From a virus, in IMG/VR virus record IMGVR_UViG_3300008952_000207, positions 1 to 30,616 of that record: DNA of 30,616 nt. One strand, written 5' to 3'. Position 1 is the first letter of the stretch. Each line of letters opens with the position of its first letter. The notes beneath the pieces were generated by a model that was given only the letters and a program-made list of their open reading frames with translations, was not told the DNA's origin and made no database searches. Made by a program: the position numbers and the translations under genes. Positions 5,888 to 12,364 of the stretch are shown here, piece by piece.

Positions 5888-6958
5888 TTAGTTGGAATCA
5901 GAAGCGAACATCTTGACCATCATCGAGGCGACGGTTCGACCATCAGCGGTCTCGCCCTTATGCAGAGCAACCACATTCTCCTGTGGACCCTCGCCCAGAA
6001 CACCCCACAGCTTCATCGCAACCTCGGACGGAAGCGTAACGAAGTAGTTAACAACGTTCTGCATCTTCTCGTCTTCGATCTTCTCCTTGAAGATGCCCGA
6101 AGCCTGGAACTTCTCGATAAGAGCACAGTGGTCGTTGATACCAAAATCATCCGTCTTGGAGATCTCGCCACGGTCAACAATGTCTTCGATAGTGACCTGT
6201 GACTCGTACTTGGCGCAGAAGTCATTGAACGATACAGCAGCCTCGAATCCAATGAAGCCGGAAGCAAGGTGGAACACCACGGGTCCAGCAGAAGCCTTGG
6301 GATCCTCGGTCAGACCAGCGTTAACAAGGCAATCGTTGAAACGCTTCCACGAACGACGGGAAGGGTAAACCTTGTTAGGCTCGAACTCTCCATCATGCTC
6401 AAGGTGTGAGCGATTCTGGTTAACAAAGTCCCAAATAGGTCCAGAAACATTGTCCTTTGCCCAATCGAGCCAGTCTTCAGCAGTCGGCTCCAGATCGAAC
6501 ACGGTATAGCGATCAAGCTCGGCGGGATCCATCTCGCCAACCTGATACTGCGCGCCATGCTCGCCACCGTTGACGGCAGCAATGATCAGAGTCTCCGGGT
6601 GAAGAACCTGACCAGCGATCTTGCGCGAGTCACAAAGCTCGAAGAGTCCCTGTCGAACCTCAGTCACGGCTCGGTCAACCTCATCGAGAAAGAGAACCAC
6701 GGCTCGACTACATGCAGCCGCCAGGAACTCAGGCGGGCACCAAGAGGTAACGTCGCCATCGGTGGAGGGAAGACCAAGCAGATCGCCCTCAGTCATCTGC
6801 GAAGCGCGGCGTTCCACAACGGGAAGGCCAAGATTGGCAGCAATCTGATAAACAATCTCACTCTTGCCAATACCATGGCGGCCTCGAATGAGAACCGGCT
6901 TGCGTACAGCAAGAACGTGGGGAGCAATTTCATTGAATGTCTTGAAGTCGATAGCCAT
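5888..6958 (-). CDS. MoxR-type AAA+ ATPase
   Basis: 356 residues. Walker A is GRHGIGKS (26-33), Walker B VVLFLDE (87-93) and the sensor-1 Asn is in AAVNGG (about 130). The fold order and the GLPSTDGDVTSWCPPEFL insert before Walker B fit MoxR-family ATPases rather than replication clamp loaders. The predicted role is ATP-driven remodelling together with the downstream VWA/metallopeptidase protein, about 240 bases on. ATG 6958 has AGGAGGCC upstream; the promoter at 6988-7014 drives it. Its phage substrate is unknown. Confidence 0.9.
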   Translation of the reverse strand: MAIDFKTFNEIAPHVLAVRKPVLIRGRHGIGKSEIVYQIAANLGLPVVERRASQMTEGDLLGLPSTDGDVTSWCPPEFLAAACSRAVVLFLDEVDRAVTEVRQGLFELCDSRKIAGQVLHPETLIIAAVNGGEHGAQYQVGEMDPAELDRYTVFDLEPTAEDWLDWAKDNVSGPIWDFVNQNRSHLEHDGEFEPNKVYPSRRSWKRFNDCLVNAGLTEDPKASAGPVVFHLASGFIGFEAAVSFNDFCAKYESQVTIEDIVDRGEISKTDDFGINDHCALIEKFQASGIFKEKIEDEKMQNVVNYFVTLPSEVAMKLWGVLGEGPQENVVALHKGETADGRTVASMMVKMFASDSN

Positions 6959-6987
6959 GATGGCCTCCTGTGTGTCTTACAAGTATA

Positions 6988-7014
6988 TAGTAAGCACAAA
7001 CAAGTATGAATTAA
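6988..7014 (-). promoter_or_regulatory. Promoter, TTAA/extended -10 type
   Basis: -35 TTAATT (7009-7014), 15-base spacer ending in GTGC, -10 TTACTA (6988-6993). The -35 includes the TAA stop of 7011-7211. Drives the MoxR gene. Confidence 0.75.
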
Positions 7015-7211
7015 CGATTAGTTTCAGAAAAACCGTTGAAAACGATATTCTTGAATGATCCTGGGATGATAGCGATAAGGTTTAGTTCCCCGTAACGCTC
7101 GCTGGCAATTGCCCACGCCTTCTCTTTATCATGCGGTAGACTGGTCTCTCGTATGTGACTGTAGCCACTGCCATACGTCTCGCCGGATACAATTACTGTC
7201 CAAGGTTTCAT
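7011..7211 (-). CDS. Hypothetical 66-residue protein
   Basis: ATG at 7211 after AGGAGAGAGAT. The sequence (MKPWTVIVSGETYGSGYSHI..., then HDKEKAWAIASERYGELNLIAIIPG) suggests a beta-alpha-beta fold resembling small phage proteins of the type W-x-V-x-V...A-W-x-x-A. No active-site motif. Confidence 0.65.
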   Translation of the reverse strand: MKPWTVIVSGETYGSGYSHIRETSLPHDKEKAWAIASERYGELNLIAIIPGSFKNIVFNGFSETNR

Positions 7212-7231
7212 ATCTCTCTCCTATGTCCCAA

Positions 7232-7258
7232 TAGTAAGCACACTAAGGTGCCGATTAA
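7232..7258 (-). promoter_or_regulatory. Promoter, TTAA/extended -10 type
   Basis: -35 TTAATC (7253-7258), 15-base spacer ending in GTGC, -10 TTACTA (7232-7237). The -35 contains the TAA stop of 7255-7650. Drives 7011-7211. Confidence 0.75.
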
Positions 7259-7650
7259 GTGTTTGATCCAATATGGATCGAGGCTTGTGGCCAGATTGGC
7301 CATGGCCCATGGCCTTCTTGGCGAACGTCATCACATTCCTCGCCAACTCGCACGAAAATGAAGTGTTCAGACCAGTCAACTGAACTAGGCTCCAGTTCTC
7401 CATATTCAAGCAGATTATCTGAATTCATCGCATCAACAAAATCATTGATTACATCAACTTCTGGATATCCTTCGTACCACTTGATACTGCTCCAGTGAAC
7501 TAACCAGCCGCCTTCTTCATCGAAGTCGGGTGTGAACTTATGTGCGGTTTCACACATTCGTTTGGTATCTGGATTCTTGGCTAACATCGCCATGAAGTAT
7601 GGCGCAGCTTCTTTTGATACAGCCAAGACTACTTCTGATCGATATCCCAC
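7255..7650 (-). CDS. Conserved phage protein beginning MGYRSEV
   Basis: 131 residues. The GTG start at 7648-7650 sits behind AGGAGAACCA, only 15 bases after the tRNA-Lys 3' end. The N-terminus MGYRSEVVLAVSKEAAPYFMAML and the internal IKWYEGYPEVDVINDF match a small protein family common in phages (recognised from memory; role unknown). It is alpha/beta with two strand-helix units. It should be co-transcribed with the tRNA from the promoter at 7759-7785. Confidence 0.78.
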   Translation of the reverse strand: MGYRSEVVLAVSKEAAPYFMAMLAKNPDTKRMCETAHKFTPDFDEEGGWLVHWSSIKWYEGYPEVDVINDFVDAMNSDNLLEYGELEPSSVDWSEHFIFVRVGEECDDVRQEGHGPWPIWPQASIHIGSNT

Positions 7651-7665
7651 TGGTTCTCCTGCGTG

Positions 7666-7741
7666 TGGTGCCCCCTGTCCGGCTCGAACGGACGACCTAC
7701 GGGTTAAAAGCCCGGTGCTCTACCAACTGAGCTAAAGAGGC
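7666..7741 (-). tRNA. tRNA-Lys (anticodon UUU)
   Basis: 76 bases with encoded CCA. Acceptor GCCTCTT pairs with AGGGGGC (two G-T wobbles), D arm is GCTC-AGTTGGTA-GAGC, anticodon loop CTTTTAA reads UUU, T arm GTCCG-TTCGAGC-CGGAC. One mismatch (C-U) sits at the base of the anticodon stem. It decodes AAA/AAG. The promoter at 7759-7785 lies just upstream. Confidence 0.95.
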
Positions 7742-7758
7742 GTACTCTGATATTTAAA

Positions 7759-7785
7759 GTATAAGCACGAAAGTTTGTTAGTTAA
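7759..7785 (-). promoter_or_regulatory. Promoter for tRNA-Lys and downstream gene
   Basis: -35 TTAACT (7780-7785), 15-base spacer ending in GTGC, -10 TTATAC (7759-7764). The -35 shares the TAA stop of 7782-8126. The tRNA 5' end lies 17 bases downstream of the -10. Confidence 0.8.
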
Positions 7786-8126
7786 GTTGTCGGTCTAACA
7801 AAATCGGCGCAGATCTGACTGGGTACTCCGGTATTGTCTCCCGAAACGTAAACAATATCGTAGAGCCCACCCCACGAATGATAGTGCTCGACGGGTCCGC
7901 TAGTAATCATCGCTAGCGTGCCTTCCGGCTCTGTCCCCCATCCTCGTGGGTGTTCATCTTTATATCGAGGTGGAGCGAGCGAAGTGATCACTAGATCCCC
8001 TGGCTTGAAAAATTGAGGAAAGATTGCAGCATCGAAAATCTTTTCGTGCTCCTTTCTTTTCCCGCAAGATCGCCTAGTGTGCCCTCGCTTGGCACAATAC
8101 CCGCACATAGCTTGTTTGTGTTTCAT
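7782..8126 (-). CDS. Zinc-knuckle plus K-x-G-D-L-V domain protein, leaderless
   Basis: 114 residues. A CCHC zinc knuckle C-x2-C-x4-H-x4-C occupies residues 8-21 (CGYCAKRGHTRRSC), a fold that binds single-stranded nucleic acid. It is followed by the module shared by the array, FKPGDLVITS, then G-x-L-A-M-I and YDIVYVSGD strands. The start is ATG 8124-8126, exactly seven bases past the -10 of the promoter at 8134-8160 and without a ribosome-binding site; the longer frame would begin inside the promoter. It suggests that the GDLV module works with RNA or DNA (inference). Confidence 0.75.
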   Translation of the reverse strand: MKHKQAMCGYCAKRGHTRRSCGKRKEHEKIFDAAIFPQFFKPGDLVITSLAPPRYKDEHPRGWGTEPEGTLAMITSGPVEHYHSWGGLYDIVYVSGDNTGVPSQICADFVRPTT

Positions 8127-8133
8127 ACAATAA

Positions 8134-8160
8134 TAGTAAGCACCGCCCAAAGAATATTAA
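8134..8160 (-). promoter_or_regulatory. Promoter giving a predicted leaderless mRNA
   Basis: -35 TTAATA (8155-8160), 15-base spacer ending in GTGC, -10 TTACTA (8134-8139). ATG at 8126 is seven bases on. The -35 carries the stop of 8157-8417. Confidence 0.75.
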
Positions 8161-8417
8161 TAGGGCGCGCCGGTTTCGGGGTCATATAGTCCAGCCTCAT
8201 AATCACCTCCAACAATATAGTACAAGGGTGCTGGAGAGAGGTAAGTATACTGTGTACGATCTGTAACCTCCCACAAACCTAAAGTCATCTCATGTGTGTT
8301 AAATGCACAACGATCTCCGATAACTTTAGTAACCATATAAAGTTTCTCTCGCCTGCTATAGCCTTCACGGCGTACTAGATCACCAACTTTAACAGTGTGT
8401 ATATTATTCATCGGCAT
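8157..8417 (-). CDS. K-x-G-D-L-V array protein
   Basis: 86 residues from ATG 8415-8417, nine to ten bases after GGAGG inside the upstream gene (overlap 14 bases). A second ATG follows two codons later. The N-terminus MPMNNIHTVKVGDLVRREGYS carries the module a few residues in, followed by KLYMVTKVIGDRCAF and a strand-rich middle. The tail DYEAGLYDPETGAPY is unlike the other members. Predicted small SH3-like barrel; role unknown. Confidence 0.65.
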   Translation of the reverse strand: MPMNNIHTVKVGDLVRREGYSRREKLYMVTKVIGDRCAFNTHEMTLGLWEVTDRTQYTYLSPAPLYYIVGGDYEAGLYDPETGAPY

Positions 8418-8577
8418 GGTTGATAACCTCCAAATCGCGCGCCAATTGATCAAGCTCCCAACCAAAGGAGCCAAAAACTTTAACAATTCCGCTGGGTTGT
8501 AGGCGTTTGGTGCTAATAACGACAGCCACCTGATCTTTATCCCAATAAGACGCTTTTACTAAATCACCGACTTTCAT
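8404..8577 (-). CDS. K-x-G-D-L-V array protein, 57 residues
   Basis: MKVGDLVKASYWDKDQVAVV runs into strands ending WELDQLARDLEVINHADE. ATG 8575-8577 overlaps the upstream gene by 14 bases, the recurrent junction of this array. The C-terminal codons for LEVIN double as the ribosome-binding site (GGAGG) of the next gene. The pattern K-x-G-D-L-V...V-A-V-V-I...V-K-V-F-G...W suggests a five-strand SH3-like barrel. Confidence 0.7.
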   Translation of the reverse strand: MKVGDLVKASYWDKDQVAVVISTKRLQPSGIVKVFGSFGWELDQLARDLEVINHADE

Positions 8578-8812
8578 TGATCACTTCGAGTTCTGTTAAA
8601 CACATTGGGTGGAAGCCAGACGAGCGCTCGTTTCCCCATGGGGTAGCGCGGCCTTGATTCTCTGCACCTGCGAAATGCACGAGCGCGCTGTTGGGAGGCA
8701 ATACGCCGTTCTTTTTGATACCGTGTGTGCTATACAGTCTACATACAACGCCAATTCGGCCTCTATAGAACTTAGCAACGCCAACAAACTTAACGAGATC
8801 ACCTGCTTTCAA
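8564..8812 (-). CDS. K-x-G-D-L-V array protein, TTG start
   Basis: 82 residues. The start codon is TTG (8810-8812) behind GGAGGCTCCAG and overlaps the preceding gene by 14 bases. The module reads KAGDLVKFVGVAKFYRGRIGVV, then SALVHFAG and a tail ending TELEVINESR, the last four residues of which are simply the next gene's start read in another frame. Confidence 0.7.
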   Translation of the reverse strand: MKAGDLVKFVGVAKFYRGRIGVVCRLYSTHGIKKNGVLPPNSALVHFAGAENQGRATPWGNERSSGFHPMCLTELEVINESR

Positions 8813-9011
8813 CTGGAGCCTCCGCGTAAACCACTGCGCGTCGCTTAAGCATATCTATGCTCATGTTAGTTGGGTTTGGGCCGGTATAATCACCGTATAT
8901 AGCCAACGTAACATTGGTGCACCCGTATTCGGTTGCAACTTTCACAATAGTAGCAAAGTAACCACTATCAGGAAACTTTACTAGCGCGCCGGTCTTAAAT
9001 GCCTTATCCAT
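8799..9011 (-). CDS. K-x-G-A-L-V array protein, leaderless
   Basis: 70 residues, MDKAFKTGALVKFPDSGYFATIV then VTLAIYGDYTGPNPTN. The ATG (9009-9011) lies seven bases past the -10 of the promoter at 9019-9046 with no ribosome-binding site. The C-terminus (APVESR) overlaps the next gene's start by 14 bases. It is the first gene of the 8157-9011 group. Confidence 0.65.
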   Translation of the reverse strand: MDKAFKTGALVKFPDSGYFATIVKVATEYGCTNVTLAIYGDYTGPNPTNMSIDMLKRRAVVYAEAPVESR

Positions 9012-9018
9012 ACACTAA

Positions 9019-9046
9019 CTATAAGCACCTGGGGGGAGGATATTAA
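9019..9046 (-). promoter_or_regulatory. Promoter giving a predicted leaderless mRNA
   Basis: -35 TTAATA (9041-9046), spacer of 16 rather than 15 bases ending in GTGC, -10 TTATAG (9019-9024). Seven bases to ATG 9011. The stop of 9043-9264 lies in the -35. Confidence 0.7.
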
Positions 9047-9264
9047 GAAGAAAAGATTATAAGATCTTCAGGTAACATCAAGTCCCAATCGGGCTGACCA
9101 AACCAGTGTATCCAAAATAATTGGTGTGCATCTGGAATCGTCATATCCTTTCCGCTCGGACGTTCGCAAACGAGACCGATAGTATCGTGAGTTACACCCC
9201 TGTCTGATAGCCAACTATCAATTTCAATCTTAGGAGAATGTTTAACTAGAATTCCTGCTTTCAT
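9043..9264 (-). CDS. K-x-G-I-L-V array protein
   Basis: 73 residues: MKAGILVKHSPKIEIDSWLS, then DTIGLVCERPSGKD, HQLFWIHWFG and a tail LMLPEDLIIFSS. Here GGT-GAT of the usual start is replaced by GGA-ATT, removing the alternate-frame stop, and the overlap with the upstream gene is 23 instead of 14 bases. The G-L-V...F-W-I-H-W spacing matches other members. Confidence 0.7.
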   Translation of the reverse strand: MKAGILVKHSPKIEIDSWLSDRGVTHDTIGLVCERPSGKDMTIPDAHQLFWIHWFGQPDWDLMLPEDLIIFSS

Positions 9265-9451
9265 TTATAACCTCTAACCAGTTTGGAAACGCGACTGTAA
9301 CTTGCTCTTGGCCCGACCACAACACATGTACGCTCTCTTCAAGATACCCTTCCGCTGGGAAGTGTTCCACTATTACGCCGATTAGATGCTCACCGGGTCG
9401 ATAGACCGATCTATGCTTTTCTACTATGACCACTAGATCACCAACTTTCAT
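9242..9451 (-). CDS. K-x-G-D-L-V array protein
   Basis: 69 residues: MKVGDLVVIVEKHRSVYRPG, then HLIGVIVEHFPAEGY, SVHVLWSGQEQVTV and WLEVINESRNSS. ATG 9451 overlaps the upstream stop by four bases (ATGA). The tail is extended by NSS because the following gene lacks the in-frame TGA. This is one of the clearest full-length examples of the family layout. Confidence 0.72.
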   Translation of the reverse strand: MKVGDLVVIVEKHRSVYRPGEHLIGVIVEHFPAEGYLEESVHVLWSGQEQVTVAFPNWLEVINESRNSS

Positions 9452-9630
9452 TTAACGATCTCCAAATCTTTTTCAAGCCTCTGTATACAACGCTCTGATC
9501 CTATGAGAGTTAGTTCGTATATATTAAACTCATCAAAGTTTGATCTGGCAACTGATGAAATCAAAGCGAGAGCCCCGAAAGGTACGCCAATTCCCGGTCT
9601 TATTACTCTTACGAGACTGCCCGCCTTCAT
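9448..9630 (-). CDS. K-x-G-S-L-V array protein
   Basis: 60 residues: MKAGSLVRVIRPGIGVPFGA, then LALISSVARSNFDEFNIYEL and RLEKDLEIVK. ATG 9630 overlaps the stop of the zinc-knuckle gene by four bases. Shortest complete members like this one show the minimal unit: start motif, G-x-L-x-x-I strand, two further strands, D-L-E-I-V end. Confidence 0.68.
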   Translation of the reverse strand: MKAGSLVRVIRPGIGVPFGALALISSVARSNFDEFNIYELTLIGSERCIQRLEKDLEIVK

Positions 9631-10346
9631 TCTGCATCCAGCAGTTCTCTAACCTGCCACGAATAGTGCCTAAGATCTTTCGCATTGTTGCGGATTAGGC
9701 GTTCCATTTTCTTCTTGTTATGAAACACTTCTGGTGGTGAACAGTTTTCGACTGGGCTCACAACAATTGGGGCACAATCCCATCGGGATGAGGACATCAT
9801 CTCTTCTCTGTTGTTTTGCAAGGCTTTTGCAACAACATCAAAAGGCATACTAAGATGTCGCTTCACTGGAACATAAGAGCCGTCATCACACATCTCAATG
9901 CTTTCAACCGTAATAAATTGAGAAGTAGAATCATAGCTATTACTATCAATCATCTCCCATCTAATATTGCAAACGACGCCGGTATTTTGAATGGTCACAT
10001 ACTCTGATTTTGAATAATCATAGTCCCTCACTTTAAAAGAAACGAGCGCGCCAAGGCCCAAGCCAATATCACTAATCTTTCCAGCGATGTCGTGGCGCGC
10101 GTCCAGATCCAGGGTGGATCGCTTGTCAACGTAAGCGCCTAGCTGCTCGCACTTTCTTCGATCGTGTCCACGGGTGCCACAGAACGAACAAGTGCGCTGG
10201 CTCTTGTCTTTGCCTTTACCTCGTCGCTCCAACTCTTCTTTGTAATATTCGCTACCGCTCTCGGCCAACCGCTGAATCCTTGCTGTATAGTCGGGGCAAG
10301 TGCGGCGGTTGTGTCCATCTACATAACAATATGAGCAACGTGCCAT
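9627..10346 (-). CDS. Double zinc-knuckle protein with array-like core
   Basis: 239 residues. Two CCHC knuckles lie at residues 4-17 (CSYCYVDGHNRRTC) and 53-66 (CSFCGTRGHDRRKC), both C-x2-C-x4-H-x4-C, separated by a charged helix. The following LGLGALVSFKVRDYDY and NTGVVCNI segments resemble the K-x-G-D-L-V module. The C-terminal 90 residues are helical (NREEMMSSS, NKKKMERLIRNNAKDLRHY). Such knuckles bind RNA or single-stranded DNA in known families. ATG 10346 follows AGGAGAAAACAAA; promoter at 10378-10404. Confidence 0.8.
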   Translation of the reverse strand: MARCSYCYVDGHNRRTCPDYTARIQRLAESGSEYYKEELERRGKGKDKSQRTCSFCGTRGHDRRKCEQLGAYVDKRSTLDLDARHDIAGKISDIGLGLGALVSFKVRDYDYSKSEYVTIQNTGVVCNIRWEMIDSNSYDSTSQFITVESIEMCDDGSYVPVKRHLSMPFDVVAKALQNNREEMMSSSRWDCAPIVVSPVENCSPPEVFHNKKKMERLIRNNAKDLRHYSWQVRELLDAE

Positions 10347-10377
10347 TTTGTTTTCTCCTGTTCGGGTTACGCTATAA

Positions 10378-10404
10378 CTGTAAGCACAGTTTAGGCGGAA
10401 TTAA
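10378..10404 (-). promoter_or_regulatory. Promoter, TTAA/extended -10 type
   Basis: -35 TTAATT (10399-10404), 15-base spacer ending in GTGC, -10 TTACAG (10378-10383). The stop of 10391-10609 lies in the spacer. Drives the zinc-knuckle gene and the genes to 9043. Confidence 0.75.
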
Positions 10405-10609
10405 GTAAAAAAAGCATACCATCGCCAGGCCCGTGCCAGCCGGATGCTTCGGGATCGTCTCGCCAATTAATATAATAGGGCTCGCGATCTTCATCTCGTT
10501 TATGGTAGGTATCTCTTTCATCGAGATCAATCTTGGTTACAATGCCAATGTCTCCATCGGGAGCCCATGTAACTAAGTCACCTACTTTAAGTAGCTCTAG
10601 GTTCTTCAT
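10391..10609 (-). CDS. K-x-G-D-L-V array protein, leaderless
   Basis: 72 residues: MKNLELLKVGDLVTWAPDGD, then IGIVTKIDLDERDTY, PYYINWRDD and GPGDGMLFLLNSA. The ATG 10607-10609 is seven bases past the -10 of the promoter at 10617-10643; a TTG six bases further upstream is less likely because it would precede the transcript start. No ribosome-binding site. Confidence 0.68.
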   Translation of the reverse strand: MKNLELLKVGDLVTWAPDGDIGIVTKIDLDERDTYHKRDEDREPYYINWRDDPEASGWHGPGDGMLFLLNSA

Positions 10610-10616
10610 AAGCAAA

Positions 10617-10643
10617 TTATAAGCACAGATTGTGCTAGATTAA
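10617..10643 (-). promoter_or_regulatory. Promoter giving a predicted leaderless mRNA
   Basis: -35 TTAATC (10638-10643), 15-base spacer ending in GTGC, -10 TTATAA (10617-10622). Seven bases to ATG 10609. The -35 includes the TAA stop of 10640-11200. Confidence 0.78.
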
Positions 10644-11200
10644 GAGTGATCAAGTGCCATGTTCAAAATATATTTAGCTAAAGGAATAGACTTTGTTTGG
10701 ATGCTTCCGGCATCATCTTTATCAGATATCCAAACACTATCCTCATAAAAAGACATAATGCGAGAGGAGCTAGCGGTCAAGCAAGTAACTACTTCGGCAA
10801 GCTCTCTTTCAAAAAAACTATAGAACTTTGGATTGTTACTATCCCATCCCGAAACTCTCTCGTCCTCTTGTGCATCTTCATATGACATCCACTCATGAAT
10901 CTTGGGATCGTCGAAGAAGCCCTCTTCATCGAGGGCAATGAACATGGAGTTTGTCAAATCACATGCGCGCACAGGCTCGTCACTGTGGCAAAGCTCGGTG
11001 GCGTTCGACATATCAGAGGCTCCGCTGTAAGGATCTGCCTCGCCGTAGAATCTAATATATCCTTCTGGGAGGTCGCGAGTATCAAATCCCCAATAAAGCC
11101 CAGCGTCGTTCCAACCAAGCCACTGCTCGCAAAAGCTTTTTAATACTGTCTTTGCGATCTCTTTCTGCTTAGGCTTGAATATGAAATTACAGAATCTCAT
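10640..11200 (-). CDS. Hypothetical 186-residue acidic protein
   Basis: ATG 11198-11200 after AAGGAGATGTG. Segments YWGFDTRDLPEGYIRFYGEAD and SRIMSFYEDSVWISDKDDAGS suggest an alpha/beta protein rich in Asp, Trp and Tyr. No motif or family recognised. It stands out as much longer than its neighbours and does not carry the array's start motif. Confidence 0.7.
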   Translation of the reverse strand: MRFCNFIFKPKQKEIAKTVLKSFCEQWLGWNDAGLYWGFDTRDLPEGYIRFYGEADPYSGASDMSNATELCHSDEPVRACDLTNSMFIALDEEGFFDDPKIHEWMSYEDAQEDERVSGWDSNNPKFYSFFERELAEVVTCLTASSSRIMSFYEDSVWISDKDDAGSIQTKSIPLAKYILNMALDHS

Positions 11201-11427
11201 CACATCTCCTTGGGTCTTCCAAGAAAATCATAAGCACGCATCGGCTCAAGTTTAGCACTTTCTCCAATATGAAGAACGACCGCTGGGCCGATGTCTATTT
11301 TTCTCTTTGGTTCTGAGGACTTATGCTTGATAAAATCATTTTTATTAGTGCTCTCACCAGATTTCGCTCCAGCATTAATTTGTCCGTAGCCTCTAATATT
11401 GGCACTAAGATATTCCATCGGAATCAT
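11200..11427 (-). CDS. Hypothetical 75-residue protein containing a promoter
   Basis: ATG 11427 overlaps the upstream stop by four bases (ATGA). The sequence (MIPMEYLSANIRGYGQINAG, then RKIDIGPAVVLHIGESAKLEP) is Lys/Ser-rich with one strand-forming stretch. The promoter-like element at 11228-11254 lies within its 3' coding region, which may explain the altered -35 there. Confidence 0.6.
   Translation of the reverse strand: MIPMEYLSANIRGYGQINAGAKSGESTNKNDFIKHKSSEPKRKIDIGPAVVLHIGESAKLEPMRAYDFLGRPKEM
11228..11254 (-). promoter_or_regulatory. Degenerate copy of the TTAA promoter inside a gene
   Basis: -35 TAAACT (11249-11254), 15-base spacer ending in GTGC, -10 TTATGA (11228-11233). The -35 departs from TTAA, perhaps constrained by the coding sequence. 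Would drive 10640-11200. Confidence 0.5.
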
Positions 11428-11690
11428 TTTGCGTGGCTCACTAGCATCAGACCATAACTTGAAATCTTTGAGACCATCTCGTGTACTACACCATAACTAG
11501 GGCGAGGTTTGAACCAGGCGACAGTTACGATGTATCTACTATCTTTCTTTTGACAAAGCTGGGGTTCTACTTTCGTGCCAGTCTCGTATTTCTTGTCAAG
11601 TACAATCCCGTGTACTGCACCAGAGCTTGTTGACCAACTTTCTCTAACGATCGCTCCAGCTTTTAATTTATGTGCTTCTTTAATATTCAT
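11424..11690 (-). CDS. K-x-G-A-I-V array protein
   Basis: 88 residues: MNIKEAHKLKAGAIVRESWS places the module about eight residues in; then VHGIVLDKKYETGTK and RYIVTVAWFKPRPSY strands. Both ends overlap neighbours by four bases. The last segment, EMVSKISSYGLMLVSHAK, replaces the usual L-E-V-I tail. Confidence 0.66.
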   Translation of the reverse strand: MNIKEAHKLKAGAIVRESWSTSSGAVHGIVLDKKYETGTKVEPQLCQKKDSRYIVTVAWFKPRPSYGVVHEMVSKISSYGLMLVSHAK

Positions 11691-11890
11691 TTTGCATACT
11701 TTAGATCTGCTCTAATCTGGTACGTCTTCTGATTCTGTACACCAGCCCATAAAACATTAATAGAGGTACACCGATGTAAAGGTAGGCGACCGTCAACGGA
11801 AACTACCACTCCCACGGAGTCGGTAAACTCACTATTGCATCTCAACCTACGTCCATAAGCAGACAGTATTACTAAGTCACCGACTTTCAT
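11687..11890 (-). CDS. K-x-G-D-L-V array protein
   Basis: 67 residues from ATG 11888-11890 (MKVGDLVILSAYGRRLRCNS), ribosome-binding site GGGAGAGTAGGA inside the upstream gene and a 14-base overlap with it. Then SVGVVVSVDGRLPLHRCTSI and NVLWAGVQNQ strands and a DLKYAK end. It is close to the 15502-15696 protein: LSAYG-x-R-L, G-V/L-V-V and DL/I-K...AK are shared, so these two are recent paralogues. Confidence 0.72.
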   Translation of the reverse strand: MKVGDLVILSAYGRRLRCNSEFTDSVGVVVSVDGRLPLHRCTSINVLWAGVQNQKTYQIRADLKYAK

Positions 11891-12158
11891 TCCTACTCTC
11901 CCACAAAGACCAGCCGCCTTCTGTGACAAAAGAATGGGCGCCTGTCTTTTGAAAGCGAGGTTTCTTGTGTGACATATAGACTTGTTCTCCAGAGGCTAGT
12001 CGTATAAGGTACTGTGAGCCTCTGATATGTTCCATAACTAGAGCGCCTTCAAATCCCTTCTGTGAAATAATCGAGCCAACCAACTTCTGTCGCGAACGCG
12101 CGAACTCTGCGCGCTGTTCCCCTGTCAGTCTCTTTCGTGTTCCATTTCTTCGTCCCAT
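11877..12158 (-). CDS. Basic 93-residue protein, possible array member
   Basis: ATG 12156-12158 after AAGGAGGTAGTC; a longer frame would begin in the promoter. The N-terminus is very basic (MGRRNGTRKRLTGEQRAEFA). The segment KLVGSIISQKGFEGALVMEH and QYLIRLASGEQVYM resemble the strands of the array proteins. The C-terminal WESRNESR overlaps the next start by 14 bases. Confidence 0.66.
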   Translation of the reverse strand: MGRRNGTRKRLTGEQRAEFARSRQKLVGSIISQKGFEGALVMEHIRGSQYLIRLASGEQVYMSHKKPRFQKTGAHSFVTEGGWSLWESRNESR

Positions 12159-12179
12159 GACTACCTCCTTGTGTAATAA

Positions 12180-12206
12180 GTATAAGCACACGGCACACGC
12201 AATTAA
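12180..12206 (-). promoter_or_regulatory. Promoter, TTAA/extended -10 type
   Basis: -35 TTAATT (12201-12206), 15-base spacer ending in GTGC, -10 TTATAC (12180-12185). Shares the stop codon of 12203-12364. Drives the group 12158 down to 11200. Confidence 0.78.
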
Positions 12207-12364
12207 GCGCCGCTGACAATTTCTAAGTCTTTTTTGTGATGGAGAAGGTTCTTTGACTTTCCCTCAAGCCTGACCCAATCGCCGTCAATCTCCAAAATCA
12301 GGTAACACTTATCGAGATCTCTAGTAGAGGGTTTCGTAAATTTTGCTAGCTCACCGGGTTTCAC
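12203..12364 (-). CDS. K-x-G-E-L-A array protein, GTG start
   Basis: 53 residues: VKPGELAKFTKPSTRDLDKC, then YLILEIDGDWVRLEGKSKNL and a HHKKDLEIVSGA end. GTG 12362-12364 overlaps the upstream gene by 14 bases. The TAA stop lies in the -35 box of the promoter at 12180-12206. It is a compact, divergent version of the family. Confidence 0.65.
   Translation of the reverse strand: MKPGELAKFTKPSTRDLDKCYLILEIDGDWVRLEGKSKNLLHHKKDLEIVSGA

Noticed and set aside
6013-6582. Alternative minus-strand frames within the MoxR gene
   Set aside because: Out-of-frame, Arg/Ser/Leu-rich shadows of a clearly conserved AAA+ ATPase.
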